A stretch of DNA of 64,000 nt from Brassica napus (lineage: Eukaryota; Streptophyta; Magnoliopsida; Brassicales; Brassicaceae): contig NW_026016655.1 in NCBI RefSeq assembly GCF_020379485.1, positions 350,001 through 414,000 of the forward strand. The letters are read 5' to 3'. Under the pieces are notes generated by a model, which did not search any database, was not told the DNA's origin, and saw nothing but the letters and a program-made list of their open reading frames with translations. Positions 1-10,210 of the stretch are shown one piece after another; the first letter of the stretch is position 1; the number at the start of each line of letters is the position of its first letter. Position numbers and translations under genes: made by a program.

Positions 1-18
1 CCGTTTTCGACCCCAACA
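1..18 (-). repeat. Terminal 18 bp of the left (3') LTR
   Basis: This short stretch ends in CCCCAACA and equals the end of the LTR at 6879-6896 except for C versus T in one CpG. The rest of the LTR lies outside the window. Confidence 0.8.
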
Positions 19-35
19 GTTAGCCCCCCGGCCTG
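19..35 (-). other. Polypurine tract of the Tat-like element
   Basis: On the minus strand a G-rich run (GGCCGGGGGGCTAAC) directly precedes the LTR start TGTTGGGG. Position and composition fit the plus-strand primer of an LTR retrotransposon. Confidence 0.6.
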
Positions 36-281
36 TTAGAATCGTGGATTTCCAGCGAGATTCTAACGCATGGTATGGCGAGTTCGGACGAGATTGGTGT
101 ATTTGGGCGAAGTTTGTGTCCAAAAATCTGTAAGCAAATAGTAATTCCTCATGCGTATAAGAAGGGAGGTAACTTCTTCACATTTTTTTCACTTGCTTGT
201 TTTCTCAAAGATTTCCCTTAAGAAAAATTTCTTTCTTTCTCTCTATCCTTTTCTTCTAGTTTCCAAAAAGAGGAGTATAAA

Positions 282-1409
282 ATGTCAAGTAAGAAAAAGA
301 TTTCGAGGAAAGGGTCTTCGTCCGCAAGTGCTCATGAAGAGCTCCTTGTTCCAAAGATAGAGTTCGTGCCTTACTCGGTCGATCCCGCCGAGAATGAGGG
401 CATGGTGGGTTGCACATTACTGTTCGATCACTCCTCCCAAAGAGAAGTCATTCCCGGTCCTGACCCATCGTGCAGTCGAGGAAGGGGCTCCAAGCAGGAG
501 TACCGACGAGTTCTTCGAGATCATGCGGTCGTTCTACGACATTCCAAGCACGGTAGAATTATGGGTTCCTCGTCGAGTGGAGCGCACTAATAGCCCCCAG
601 AGGGTTATTTTACATGCTACGAAGTGTTCGTAGTGCGTTGTCGCTTGTTGTTCCCGATTCCCGAAATCGTCGTCCGAGTGTTGGACCGTTTCGAGGTGGT
701 GATAAGCCAGCTAAATCCCCTTGCCATTCGGCATCTCATAGGAATCCTGATCCTGAGGTATGAGCATGGTCTTTCCCTTTCCGTTGATCACTTTGAAGCA
801 CTTTTGAGGCTACAGCTCGTCAAGGATACGGACAAGTATAGGCTGGTCCCTCGGAGCTTTATGTCGGTGGTTAAGAGGTTCATCTCCAACTTCAAATCGT
901 TGAAGAAGTTTTTCTTCTTTGTTTGTATAGACGCTGCTTCTGTCGAAGAGAGTTGTATCCCACTGTTCCGGAGGTTGCCGAATGATCGTCCCTTCATCAA
1001 CCCGCTTGCTCCGTTCCCCGAGGATATCATTGAAGTGAGGGATCTTCTTAGGAATGGTATGTTTTTCTGGACTTCCTTTACGCCGAAGCGAGTTCGGAAG
1101 GCGTTGAGGTTTGTGTGTCCCGGTCCTGCGGAAATAGGGAACGACTCCGAGCCCGATGATCAGAGTCCTGATGCTGCCCCCAATGCTGCGACGGGGTGGA
1201 ACTCTTCGAAGGGGAAGGATATCGATCTTGGTGACATAGAGTTTTCGACTGACGATTCTATGCTTCCGGGATGTGATCCAAACCTTGTATGGGCCTGTTT
1301 TGGCCGTTTTATTGTTTACCAGGACTGGCCGTTGGTGGCTTTGAATCCCTGCCGCTTTGCGCGGTTTTATATATATGATGGATGTTTTATTTCGAATTTT
1401 CCTGAGTAG
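282..1409 (+). pseudogene. Antisense extra ORF of the Tat-like element (putative gypsy-type transposon protein), frameshifted
   Basis: The reading frame starts at an ATG at 282 (begins MSSKKKISRKG) and continues through two other frames (about 394-600, then 624-1409), so at least two frameshifts are present. The best-kept part is 624-1409, with phrases such as [36 protein letters not shown] and [15 protein letters not shown] followed by an acidic, low-complexity stretch. These resemble proteins of unknown function annotated in Brassicaceae as putative gypsy-type transposon proteins. It lies on the strand opposite to gag, between protease and the 3' LTR, where Tat-lineage elements are known to carry extra ORFs. 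The last 40 or so residues change in character after 1285, where GTATGG could be a splice donor read through here; that is speculative. Molecular role unknown. Confidence 0.65.
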
Positions 1410-2603
1410 GTTTGAAGTAAATATGAGTTTTCTTCTCATATTTAATTCTGATGAGACGTTCAATCCGTCGGTTCGTTCGTGACTTTTCGTAGAAAATTAC
1501 TGATTCTTACAATTTTCGGGAACGTTGAGATGTGAACGGAGAGACATGATTTAAGATCTCGTATCATTTAGATATCATGTCTTGAGATGTTTGAGACCAA
1601 TGCGATGGGTTTAGGGCAAGACCTAGGTTTACTTTTGGTTTAAGGTTTGTGCGGTGACTACCCGGCTATCGTTTTTCCTGTTGCGATTTCTTCCTTATTC
1701 GTGCCGATTTAAAGTCCGCGATAGGTTCTCGGCTTATACGACTTGTATGGTACGAATCGGGTATCTTCTCAGAGACAATTTTTAAGCCAACTGGACGTGC
1801 TAAACCAAAATTTTGGATTTTTGTTGTAGCGCGCTTTCGTCCTTGCGTTGGACGTTTGAAGATCAAAAGAGTGATCGAGTTGCGTTTATTTAAGACGGCT
1901 GGCGTGTTCGTCGGGGCCAATCGACGAACGGGGTGTAATGGTCGTGTTCGGATGATTTGTTCGTATTATCTCGAATTTTGACTTTGCGAAGTCTCGCAGT
2001 CTTTTTGAGGACTATACATGTATCTTAAAATGTTGAAGGATGATCGTTTTGCGATTTTAAGCCAGATGTGGCCGCTGACAAGAGTCTTAAAGTTTCTAGG
2101 CGTGTCCTGAAACGTTTTGCGTTAACTGAAGCGTAAGCGTTTTGATAAAAAGGAGCAATTGTAGTAAAAGTTTTTGAAATTTCTAAAAACTCGGTTACAA
2201 TGATGCATCTTTTCCTATGTGGGAGTATAGGAGTATACGCACCCACTCCCCCCCCCCTTTTAGAGAGGGGGATAGCTGAACTCGTCTTTCGACGAGCTGC
2301 CTATGTACCCCTTTCGAGGATCAAGTCATCTCGTAGTTTTGTTTCATGCTGCGAGCAATTTTTACTTGGCGGTTGTCGCCGTGCTGACCGCCTTGATCGT
2401 GACGATCATGGCCGGGTCGATGCTCTTTTCCGGATGTTCCAGTTGAGTTGTAGCATTGGCTTCGGACTCGTGTTGAGTTTCGACGTCCGAGGCGTTTGCG
2501 TCGGAAGACGATGTTGAATTGTCTTTCCTTGGGGCGTTTTTGGCCGAAGATCAATCTATCTTCGTGCGTTTGCGATTTTCTGTCGCAGAAGTCGCGATTT
2601 GCC
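1410..2603. other. Noncoding interior of the Tat-like element
   Basis: No RT, RNase H or integrase motif is recognisable on either strand. The stretch contains a run of ten or more C around 2249-2262 followed by a purine-rich AGAGAGGGGG. It joins the protease remnant directly to the opposite-strand ORF, which is where pol would be in an autonomous relative. Confidence 0.6.
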
Positions 2604-3194
2604 TTAACTTGTGCTCTGCGAGGAAGCATAGCCGCAACTGTTTTTGACTTCCCCAGATAACCGCGACTCCGCTTGGGTTGGGAATTTGAGACCCAGTTGG
2701 TAGGTTGACAGAACTGCTTGCATGGCGTTGAGCCATGGGGTTCCCATGATCACGTTGTAGATAGCGGGATGATCGACTACCACGAACTCGACAATTTTCG
2801 TGATCTCCTTGGCCATGACTGGCAACTGGATTGATCCGAGAGTCATCGATACTTCGCCCGAAAATCCCGTGAGTGGTTTTGGCATCGGAATTACTTCCCT
2901 GAGTTTGATGCTCATTCGATTGAGAGTGTTGGGGAAGATTACATTGACCGTGCTTCATGTGTCGATGAGTACCCTTCCGACTTCTAGATCTCGTATGACG
3001 AGATCTATGACGAGCGGATCGCAGTGAGGTTGATCGATGCCGCCAGCTTCCTCATTTGTGAAGGTGATCGGGCAATTTTGGCCATCTCGAGGAGGAGACC
3101 ACGTGGGCCAGTTTGCACTCGACTCTGCCTTCCATTGGTAAGCCTTGATGGCTGAAACAGTATCGTTGCAGTATTGCGATCCTCCGATGATCAT
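2604..3194 (-). pseudogene. Retropepsin-like protease domain with a stop at the active site
   Basis: One minus-strand frame runs from 3194 to 2604 with a single internal stop, TGA at 2955-2957. Upstream of it is the family phrase [22 protein letters not shown], here ending D-T; downstream it continues [14 protein letters not shown] and then the later conserved segment around [13 protein letters not shown]. The stop therefore sits exactly where the glycine of the catalytic Asp-Thr-Gly belongs. A single G-to-T change in GGA would explain it. The domain normally cleaves the Gag-Pol polyprotein in virus-like particles; this copy cannot make the full enzyme without readthrough. Confidence 0.8.
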
Positions 3195-4559
3195 GTTGAC
3201 TCTGCGATGATTGTTATCATTCCCCTTGTCCTCCTGCCTCCTGCCGCGTTTATCCCGGGGTGTTTCGTTGAGGGGATTTTTCAGCGGGCGGATTTCTGTC
3301 CGTCTTTGGAGGGTGATCGGAATCGAGAATGATATCTTTGATGCTGGTTACTTCCGAGAGGTCTCCAGCGAGCCGCTTCGCGGCCAGCCTTGCTCCCATG
3401 ACTTTGCAGTTAGTCGTTGAGTGTCCTCGGGACTGGTGGAACTCGCAGAAGGTGTTTTCGTCATCCTTGATTGCGGGTCCACGTATTACCCGTGGTTCGG
3501 TCCTGGTCCGAATTGATCACGTAATTGTGCGCTCCTTGGAGATCTTCCCCCTCGTGATGGACATACTTGTCGTTACGAGAGTTCTTATTTTTCGCTTTCG
3601 GATCTACGTCTTTTGAGGATGGTCTTGCCGACTTATGTTTTTGCGACAAGACTTTCGTTTCTTCCTCGATTATGATGTAGTCCGTTTCCTTGTGGAGGGC
3701 GTCCTGGATCGTCCGTGGTTTGTCGGGGGTTATCCATTTTCTGAATTTGGACTTGTACCAGAGCGTCTTTCTGAGCGCGTCGATGGCCACTTTGTCGCTT
3801 ATCCCACTGACCCTGGACATCACCAGCTTGAATCGGCTGATAAACTCGCGGAGGTGTTTGTCTTCCCTCTGGGATAGACTCCAGAGATCGACATCGGAAG
3901 TTTCTCTATCGATGAACATAGAGTATTATTTGAGAAATTCCGATGCGAGCTGTCGGAAACTCCCGATAGAGTTTCGCTTAAGGCGTGCGAACCATTCGAG
4001 GGCTGCTCCTTCCAGATTCTCGACGAACAGGCAGCAATAGCCGGCATCTTTTTCGCCATCCTTCAGTCTCTCTCTTCCCATCGTAATGTGGAAAGCCTGA
4101 AGGTGCGACTTTGGATCGGTCGTACCGTCATACTTTGGTACTTTGATCTTTCCTGGATCGGAAACCCTCATATTTGAGATGCGAGTGGTGAAGGGGGTCT
4201 TCTGAGCTAGTAGTGTGATGGATTTGAGACTTTACGGCTCTTACCTCTGCTGCAGTCTTGGTGATATAGTCGCGAAGATCGCGGATATCCGATGTCTCGT
4301 CAGCAGATTTCCGAGCCTGTCGGCGTTTACTGCGAATGAGCTCGGTTTGCTTTTCAGCTAGCTCTTCTTGCTCGTTCCAATAGAGGATTTCCTCATCTTC
4401 CGTCATTGGTTTGTCGAACGAAGAGCTTTCCCGAGCAGATCGGCTTCTGGTCTTTCTTGGATGTCTGTCGACGTCCTCATCGGTATCGTTGGAGACATCG
4501 CTAGGATCCAGGTCAACGCGTTCGACTTTGTTATCCTCCGAATCCTTTGCGGGAGGCTA
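3195..4559 (-). pseudogene. Gag of the Tat-like element, central and C-terminal parts
   Basis: Minus-strand frames at 4128-4406, 3926-4171 and 3461-3919 are successive pieces of one Gag with a frameshift near 4150-4170. Visible signatures are a charged N-part with the phrase [12 protein letters not shown], a capsid-like segment ([20 protein letters not shown], then [10 protein letters not shown]), and [17 protein letters not shown] typical of the Retrotrans_gag family. A knuckle-like motif of the form C-x2-H-x4-H-x4-C lies at 3406-3447. Gag packages element RNA into virus-like particles. Several stops and frame changes make this copy non-functional. The N-terminal part continues at 5396-5774 beyond a foreign insert. 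Confidence 0.75.
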
Positions 4560-5395
4560 ATACACTCCTAGGAAGCTTCTCTGGTTGGAATGGGATAGAT
4601 CCTTGCAAACAGAGAATCAAAGACTCAATCTGCTTCAAGGTTTGTGGAATGAATGGTGACACAAAGAGATGTGAGAGGTCTCCTTGATACTCCTAAGTGA
4701 ATCTCTTGGATATGACACACCAAGACAATCACTCTTGTGGTTTTGTTAGATATGCCACACTAACAAAGACTCAAGAACACTCAGATCTACAAGAAGACTT
4801 GCAGCCGTCAGAGAGAGACAAGAGTCTGAAAATAAAAGATTGGATAGTTCTATTAGGGTTTTCAGACACATATTTATAGAGAAGGTAAGGAACAGGCTCC
4901 TTGGTCTCTAAATGGGCCTTAAAAATAAACCTTATAAAACCCATAAAACCTTATAAGGGTTTTCAAGTCTGGCAGCTTAATTCTCAAGTCTAGCAAAGAT
5001 AAATAATTAAAATAAAGTCTTGAACTGAGATCATCAAATGAGTGATAGGAAATCAACATATGGTCTCATTAAAAACCTATCTTTGGAAAACACAGTGGGA
5101 TAAAACCAAAGATAGGGTAAAAGAACACACATATGTTACTTGCTCATTTGATGTCTATCTTGGAGCTGAGATGGCTTGAATTGTGGTAAGTGTGTCTTGG
5201 TTGATCAAGCTTCCTCCAAGACTCTCTTCTTGCTTCAGTGATGTCTTAAGTAATCCTCTGATGGCTTCATTGAGTTGCTTGCTTCTGGCTCGAGTCATAG
5301 GACCTTCAGATATGGCTAGAGCTCCTCCATCAGTTGGATCATCCATGCTCTCATTATCTTCTTTGTTTGACTGGTCCATGATCATATCAGAGGCA
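4560..5395 (-). mobile_element. Fragment of another retroelement inserted in gag
   Basis: The Gag reading is interrupted between about 4560 and 5395 by AT-richer DNA unlike the surrounding element. At its right side (5155-5385, minus) it encodes a tail with GPMTRARSKQLNEAIRGLL and KTSLKQEESLGG, which resembles the C-terminal end of other plant gypsy polyproteins. The remainder (about 4570-5150) has no ORF and may be the LTR or 3' region of that second element. I found no clear target-site duplication, so the edges are approximate and the insertion may have been trimmed. Confidence 0.55.
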
Positions 5396-5774
5396 GAGGA
5401 CTTTCGGGGTTCCCCTTTTCGACGGGAGATTTTTCGCCAGGGTTTTGACCCGAAGGTCGTTCCCGCGCGACTCCAGGTCTATCGAGTGGGGCAGCGAAGT
5501 CGAGTCTTTTCCCACAGACTTTAGTGGTTCCGCGGGGACGGATTGCTCGGGTCCTTGCTGTTAAGGTTTCAACCTATTTGGTCAAGGTGTTCATGAGCCT
5601 GTCCTGTTCTTCCGACCTTTTTTCATAGGTGGCGAACATCTTTTTAAACTCCTTGAGCGCCGCGGCGTTGGCTGGTGCGTTGGCCGCGGATACGTCCGCC
5701 GCTGGAGTGTGGAGATTGGTGTTGCTGCCTCCGTTAAGAGGAGTCTGCACGTTATCCGCATCGTCAGTTGACAT
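5396..5774 (-). pseudogene. N-terminal Gag segment of the Tat-like element
   Basis: A start codon at 5774 (minus) opens [16 protein letters not shown] followed by an Ala-rich part and [17 protein letters not shown], a coiled-coil-like stretch typical of this Gag family. A stop near 5574 and a change of frame follow. The similarity resumes downstream until the foreign insert begins at about 5395. It lies 69 bp from the 5' LTR, which fits the usual leader position. Confidence 0.7.
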
Positions 5775-5823
5775 GTCTGATTGAGCGTGATGTGGCTTTT
5801 GCAGGTTAGATTGATCCGTACCC

Positions 5824-5843
5824 CCCTCCTTCTAGCGCCAAAC
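5824..5843 (-). other. Primer binding site of the Tat-like element
   Basis: Directly inside the 5' LTR the minus strand reads GTTTGGCGCTAGAAGGAGG. TGGCGC starts are usual for primer binding sites of this group. I cannot name the tRNA with confidence. Confidence 0.55.
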
Positions 5844-6896
5844 TGTGGGAACCGGAATTCGCACTGTTGATTTCCGTTAAAATAAGGAAACTAGGAAAAC
5901 CCTAATTTCCCAGAGGTCCCAAATATCTGCTAATACCACACGTCAAGCAATCAGAACACGAGAATAACAAAGATAAAGTATAAGAAAAATGGACACGAGC
6001 AAACTAGATCTTATTCCGAATTCGCGTTTGAGCGTTACAATAAGGTAAGTGCCTGGGCTACGAGAGCTGTTGGCGAGATTCCTAGTTCTAAAACCCTAAG
6101 ACGACAATAACCTAATTGAGTCGCAGTTCGAATAACAAAAATGGAAATATGCCTAAATTGCTCTATGTGCTGTTCTCCCTTTTATGCCTCTCGCCTAGGA
6201 CTCCTTATATACTCGCTCCAAGGTCGGTTTACGCTTTACTCTTCTGCCCTTAAGCCGTCATAGCATAAAATGGAGATATTCCATTTTTTCCGATCTTCGT
6301 ATTTATCCTCAGAATTTTGTATTTATCCGCGGAAACTTGAAATTTATCCTTCCTGGCGCGCCAAGCGTAAACCGTGCTATGGTTACGGGCTTTTGGTTAA
6401 GAAATCGTAGGATGGGCCTCGAGTCGTGTCTTATGTCCCTTTGGGCCGTCTTCCGATTCGAAGCGTTTACTGCGACTTCTTTCGATAAAGAATGAACTTT
6501 CCGCGGTTTTAACCGTAAAGTTTGATCGACGATTTAGAATGGCAGAAAACATGAACTGAGTTCGCTACGGTCTTCGGGAGATAGCATCGAAGGATAGACG
6601 AGAATGCATGGACAAGTGTCGTATTGACGTTTCGGAAGAGCTTGGTCGCTACGTAGCGACCGGACAGCGTGCATGTGCGGTAGTTGCGCAATGACCGAGC
6701 TTGGTTTGTCCGTGTTTCGATTGTCAAACTCGAACTTATCTGTAATTGGTTTGGGTATGTTTCCGATGGCTTATGTTTGATCTAAATGAAGTTCGAGATG
6801 AAACTTTTTCTCGAAAAGCTATGTTGCGGAGAGTCATACTTATATATTGTGGAGATTTGGACGTTAACTTCGTCGAGACCGTTTTTGACCCCAACA
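5844..6896 (-). repeat. 5' LTR (1,053 bp) of the Tat-like element
   Basis: On the minus strand it begins TGTTGGGGTC and ends GGTTCCCACA, giving the expected TG...CA ends. It abuts 26S rRNA sequence at 6897 and the primer binding site at 5843. No coding sequence was recognised in it. The partner LTR end is at 1-18. Confidence 0.8.
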
Positions 6897-7406
6897 ATGA
6901 GTACGACCGATCGTGAGCGGCACGTGGTCCTCCAGATTTTCAAGGGCCACCGGGAATGCACCGGACACCACGCGACGTGCGGTGCTCTTTCAGCCGCTGG
7001 ACCCTACCTCCGGCTGAGCCGTTTCCAAAGTGGACAGGCTGTTAAACAGAAAAGATAACTCTTTCTGGAATTCCCACCGACGTCTCCGGACTTCCTAACG
7101 TTTCCGTCAACCGCCACGTCCCGGTTCCGAAATTTTAACCGGATCCCCTTTCGAAGTTCGCGCATAAGCGCTATTAGAGGGGTTTCCCCCGACTCTTAGG
7201 ATCGACTAACCCATGTGCAAGTGCCGTTCACATGAAACCTTTCCCCTCTTCGGCCTTCAAAGTTCTCATTTGAATATTTGCTACTACCACCAAGAACTGC
7301 ACCGACGGCCGCTCCGCCCGGGCTCGCGCCCTAGGTTTTGCAATGACCGCTGCGCCCTCCTACTCATCGAGGCCTGTCTCCTGCCCCAACGACCAGGGCT
7401 AGTTGA

Positions 7407-7437
<31 letters not shown>

Positions 7438-7731
7438 TGGATTTTGACTTCCATGACCACCGTCCTGCTGTCTTAATCGACCAACAGCCTTTGTGGGCTC
7501 TAGGTTAACGCGCAGTTGGGCACCATAACCCGGCTTCTGGTTCATCCCGCATCGCCAGTTCTGCTTACAAAAAATGGCCCACTTGGAGCTCTCGATTCTG
7601 TGTGATGGCTCAACAAAGCAGCCACCCCGTCCAACCTATTTAAAGTTTGAGAATAGGTCGACGACATTGCGTCCCCGATGCCTCTAATCATTGGCTTTAC
7701 CCAATAGAACTCGTTTCCGAGCTCCAGCTAC

Positions 7732-7776
<45 letters not shown>

Positions 7777-8386
7777 AGTCTTTCGCCCCTATACCCAAGT
7801 CAGACGAATGATTTGCACGTCAGTATCGCTGCGGGCCTCCACCCGAGTTTCCTCTGGCTATGCCCCGCTCAGGCATAGTTCACCATCTTTCGACAGGAAT
7901 GCTCACACTCGAACCCTTCTCAGAAGATCAAGGTTGGTTGGCTGTGCACCCGTGAGGGATCCATCCAATCCGCTTCCTTGCGCCTTACGGGTTTACTCAC
8001 CCGTTGACTCGCACACATGTCAGACTCCTTGGTCTGTGTTTCAAGACGGGTCGAACGGGGAGCCCACAGGCCGACGCCTTGAGCACGCAAATGCCGAGGC
8101 ACACCGTGAGGCACGTGCTGCAGACCACGATTAAGGCAGCGACATCTTTGGGGGCGTAACAAAAGCCCAGGCTTAGGTCACCACCTTAATCAGCATCGGT
8201 CCACGGCCCGAATCGATCGGTGGACCGGATTGCTCTGTTCCGCATCCGACCGGGACAAATCGCCGGCCCCCATCAGCTTCCCTCCCGACAATTTCAAGGA
8301 CTCTTTGCCTCTCTTTTCAAAGTCCTTTTAATCTTTACCTTGCGGTACTTATTCGCTATCGGTCTCTTGCCCATATTTAGCCTTGT

Positions 8387-8429
<43 letters not shown>

Positions 8430-8697
8430 AACTCGTAGACAGCGCCTCATGGTGCGACAGGGTCCGGGCACGACGGGGCTCTCACCCTCTCTGGCGCCCC
8501 TTTCCAAAGAACTTGGGCCCGGTCCGTCGCTGAGGACGCTTCTCCAGGCTACAATTCGATCGCCAAAGACGTCCGATTTTCAAGCTGGGTTCTTCCCGGT
8601 TCGCTTGCCGTTACTAAGGGAATCCTTGTTAGTTTCTTTTCCTCTGCTTATTGATATGCTTAAACTCAGCGGGTGATCCTGCCTGACCTCAGGTCGC
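6897..8697 (-). rRNA. 26S (25S) rRNA, 5' 1.8 kb, truncated by insertion, decayed
   Basis: The plus strand carries the reverse complement of the 26S 5' region. The start of the gene is at about 8697, where the minus strand reads GCGACCTGAGGTCAGGCAGG and then the conserved CGCTGAGTTTAAGCATATC. The remaining 3' part of the roughly 3.4-kb gene is missing because the Tat-like element sits at 6896; it should lie beyond the other LTR, outside the window. Many positions differ from the conserved plant sequence, mostly C to T or G to A at CpG or CHG, for example CCCGCC to CCTGCC next to the gene start and GCTCGCC to GCTTGCC. Such decay marks a silenced copy. Confidence 0.9.
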
Positions 8698-8890
8698 GTT
8701 GAGGACTTTGGGTCATCAAGAGCTTTTGGACCGGAACGTCTGACTATATGACGATAATTGAATTCACCACCGCATGTCAAGATGCTCCTGGCGTCCTTAG
8801 CTTGGATTTTGACCAACCGCGTGCGGTAACACACGGGAGATCAGCTTCCATCCCATATCCTCGAGAGGATTGGGGGGGACGATGATTTGT
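8698..8890 (-). other. ITS2
   Basis: The 193 bp between the 26S 5' end and the 5.8S 3' end have the length usual for Brassicaceae ITS2. The spacer is removed during pre-rRNA processing. Confidence 0.85.
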
Positions 8891-9050
8891 GACATCCAGG
8901 CAGACGTGCCCTCGGCCAGAAGGCTTGGGGCGCAACTTGCGTTCAAAGACTCGATGGTTCATGGGATTCTGCAATTCACACTAAGTATCGCATTTTGCTA
9001 CGTTCTTCATCGATGCAAGAGCTGAGATATCCATTGCCGAGATTCGTTTT
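8891..9050 (-). rRNA. 5.8S rRNA (about 160 nt), with deamination-type substitutions
   Basis: The minus strand shows the conserved core GATGAAGAACGTAGC and TGCGATACTTAGTGTGAATT, then GAATCCCATGAACCATCGAG. Compared with the nearly invariant plant 5.8S there are several changes: TCGCTC to TTGCAT near the helix with GATGAAGAAC, CGGCAACGGATA to CGGCAATGGATA, CGAAATG to CAAAATG and CCCGTG to CCCATG. Nearly all are C to T or G to A. 5.8S pairs with 26S in the large subunit; a functional gene would not tolerate so many changes. Confidence 0.9.
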
Positions 9051-9307
9051 AGACTTTACATTGCAGCACTGCTTCCGAACAAACACTGTCTCCGAGTTGG
9101 CGAAAGCAGGCTGTTTAGTTGCATTTTCCTTGACACTTTTCGTGTCGGGGTTTGGTGATATCCGGAAGCTATGCATACGATCCAACCAAAACTGAAGTCT
9201 TGGGCATGGATGATCGCATAACCACGGAATCGGCAGGCACAGTAAGAAACCGGCCTACCGAGAGTGATGTTTCATCGTTCTCAGGTCGTTCTGTTTCCAG
9301 GGTACGA
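9051..9307 (-). other. ITS1
   Basis: This 257-bp spacer lies between 18S and 5.8S. Its minus-strand sequence contains the Brassicaceae-type segment GGTAGGCCGGTTTCTTAC and the angiosperm-conserved ITS1 region. It supports assignment to Brassicaceae, probably close to Brassica, from memory only. Confidence 0.85.
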
Positions 9308-9447
9308 CAATGATCCTTCCGCAGGTTCACCTACCGAAACCTTGTTATGACTTCTCCTTCCTCTAAATGATAAGGTTTAGTGGACTTCTCGCGACGTCGC
9401 AGACGGTGAACCACCCACGTCGCCACGATCTGAACACTTCACCAGAT

Positions 9448-9484
<37 letters not shown>

Positions 9485-9500
9485 AGGTAGGGACGTAGTG

Positions 9501-9549
<49 letters not shown>

Positions 9550-9550
9550 A

Positions 9551-9582
<32 letters not shown>

Positions 9583-9845
9583 TTTTCAAAGATTACTCGG
9601 GCCTGTCGGCCAAGGTGTGAACTTGTTGAATACATCAGTGTAGCGCGCGTGCGGCCCATAACATCTAAGGGCATCACAGACCTGTTATTGCCTCAAACTT
9701 CCTTGGCCTAAACGGCCATAGTCTCTCTAAGAAGCCGGCCGTGAAGGGATGCCTCCACGTAGCTAGATAGCAGGCTGAGGTCTCGTTCGTTAACAGAATT
9801 AACCAGACAAATTGCTCCACCAACTAAGAACAGGTATGCACCACC

Positions 9846-9912
<67 letters not shown>

Positions 9913-9964
9913 CCGTGTTGAGTCAAATTAAGCCGCAGGCTCCACTCCTGGTGGTGCCCTTCCA

Positions 9965-10040
<76 letters not shown>

Positions 10041-10056
10041 CCGGAGTCCTAAAAGC

Positions 10057-10115
<59 letters not shown>

Positions 10116-10116
10116 A

Positions 10117-10201
<85 letters not shown>

Positions 10202-10210
10202 TAATTTCAC
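9308..10210 (-). rRNA. 18S rRNA, 3' half (interrupted gene)
   Basis: The plus strand starts with CAATGATCCTTCCGCAGG, the reverse complement of the universal 18S 3' end, and runs through conserved blocks such as GACGGGCGGTGTGTACAA and CCGTCAATTCCTTTAAG-type sequence to AATAATTTCAC at 10210. There it breaks into an LTR. The missing 5' half resumes at 24361, and about 26 bp of 18S are lost at the break. The copy has numerous CpG decay changes, for example GCGAACCGCCC to GTGAACCACCC and GCCGCGATCCG to GCCACGATCTG. Confidence 0.92.

Larger units (their letters stand above)
1..6896 (-). mobile_element. Ty3/gypsy LTR retrotransposon, Tat/Retand-like, decayed, inserted in 26S rDNA
   Basis: The last 18 bases of one LTR (1-18, ending GACCCCAACA) match the last 18 bases of the LTR at 5844-6896 with one C/T difference, so both LTRs belong to one element whose left LTR runs off the window. 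Read on the minus strand the order is 5' LTR, primer binding site, gag, protease, a noncoding stretch, an ORF on the opposite strand, a polypurine tract and the 3' LTR. No reverse transcriptase, RNase H or integrase is seen between protease and polypurine tract. Sequence right of 6896 is 26S rRNA, so the element splits that gene. Gag is frameshifted, interrupted by a foreign fragment, and the protease has a stop, so the copy is dead. Tat/Retand placement rests on gag similarity and the antisense ORF and is inferred. Confidence 0.8.

Noticed and set aside
7766..9195. ORFs within the rRNA block (for example 7766-8134, 8383-8676, 8995-9195)
   Set aside because: They overlap well-recognised 26S, 5.8S and ITS sequence and have no protein signature.
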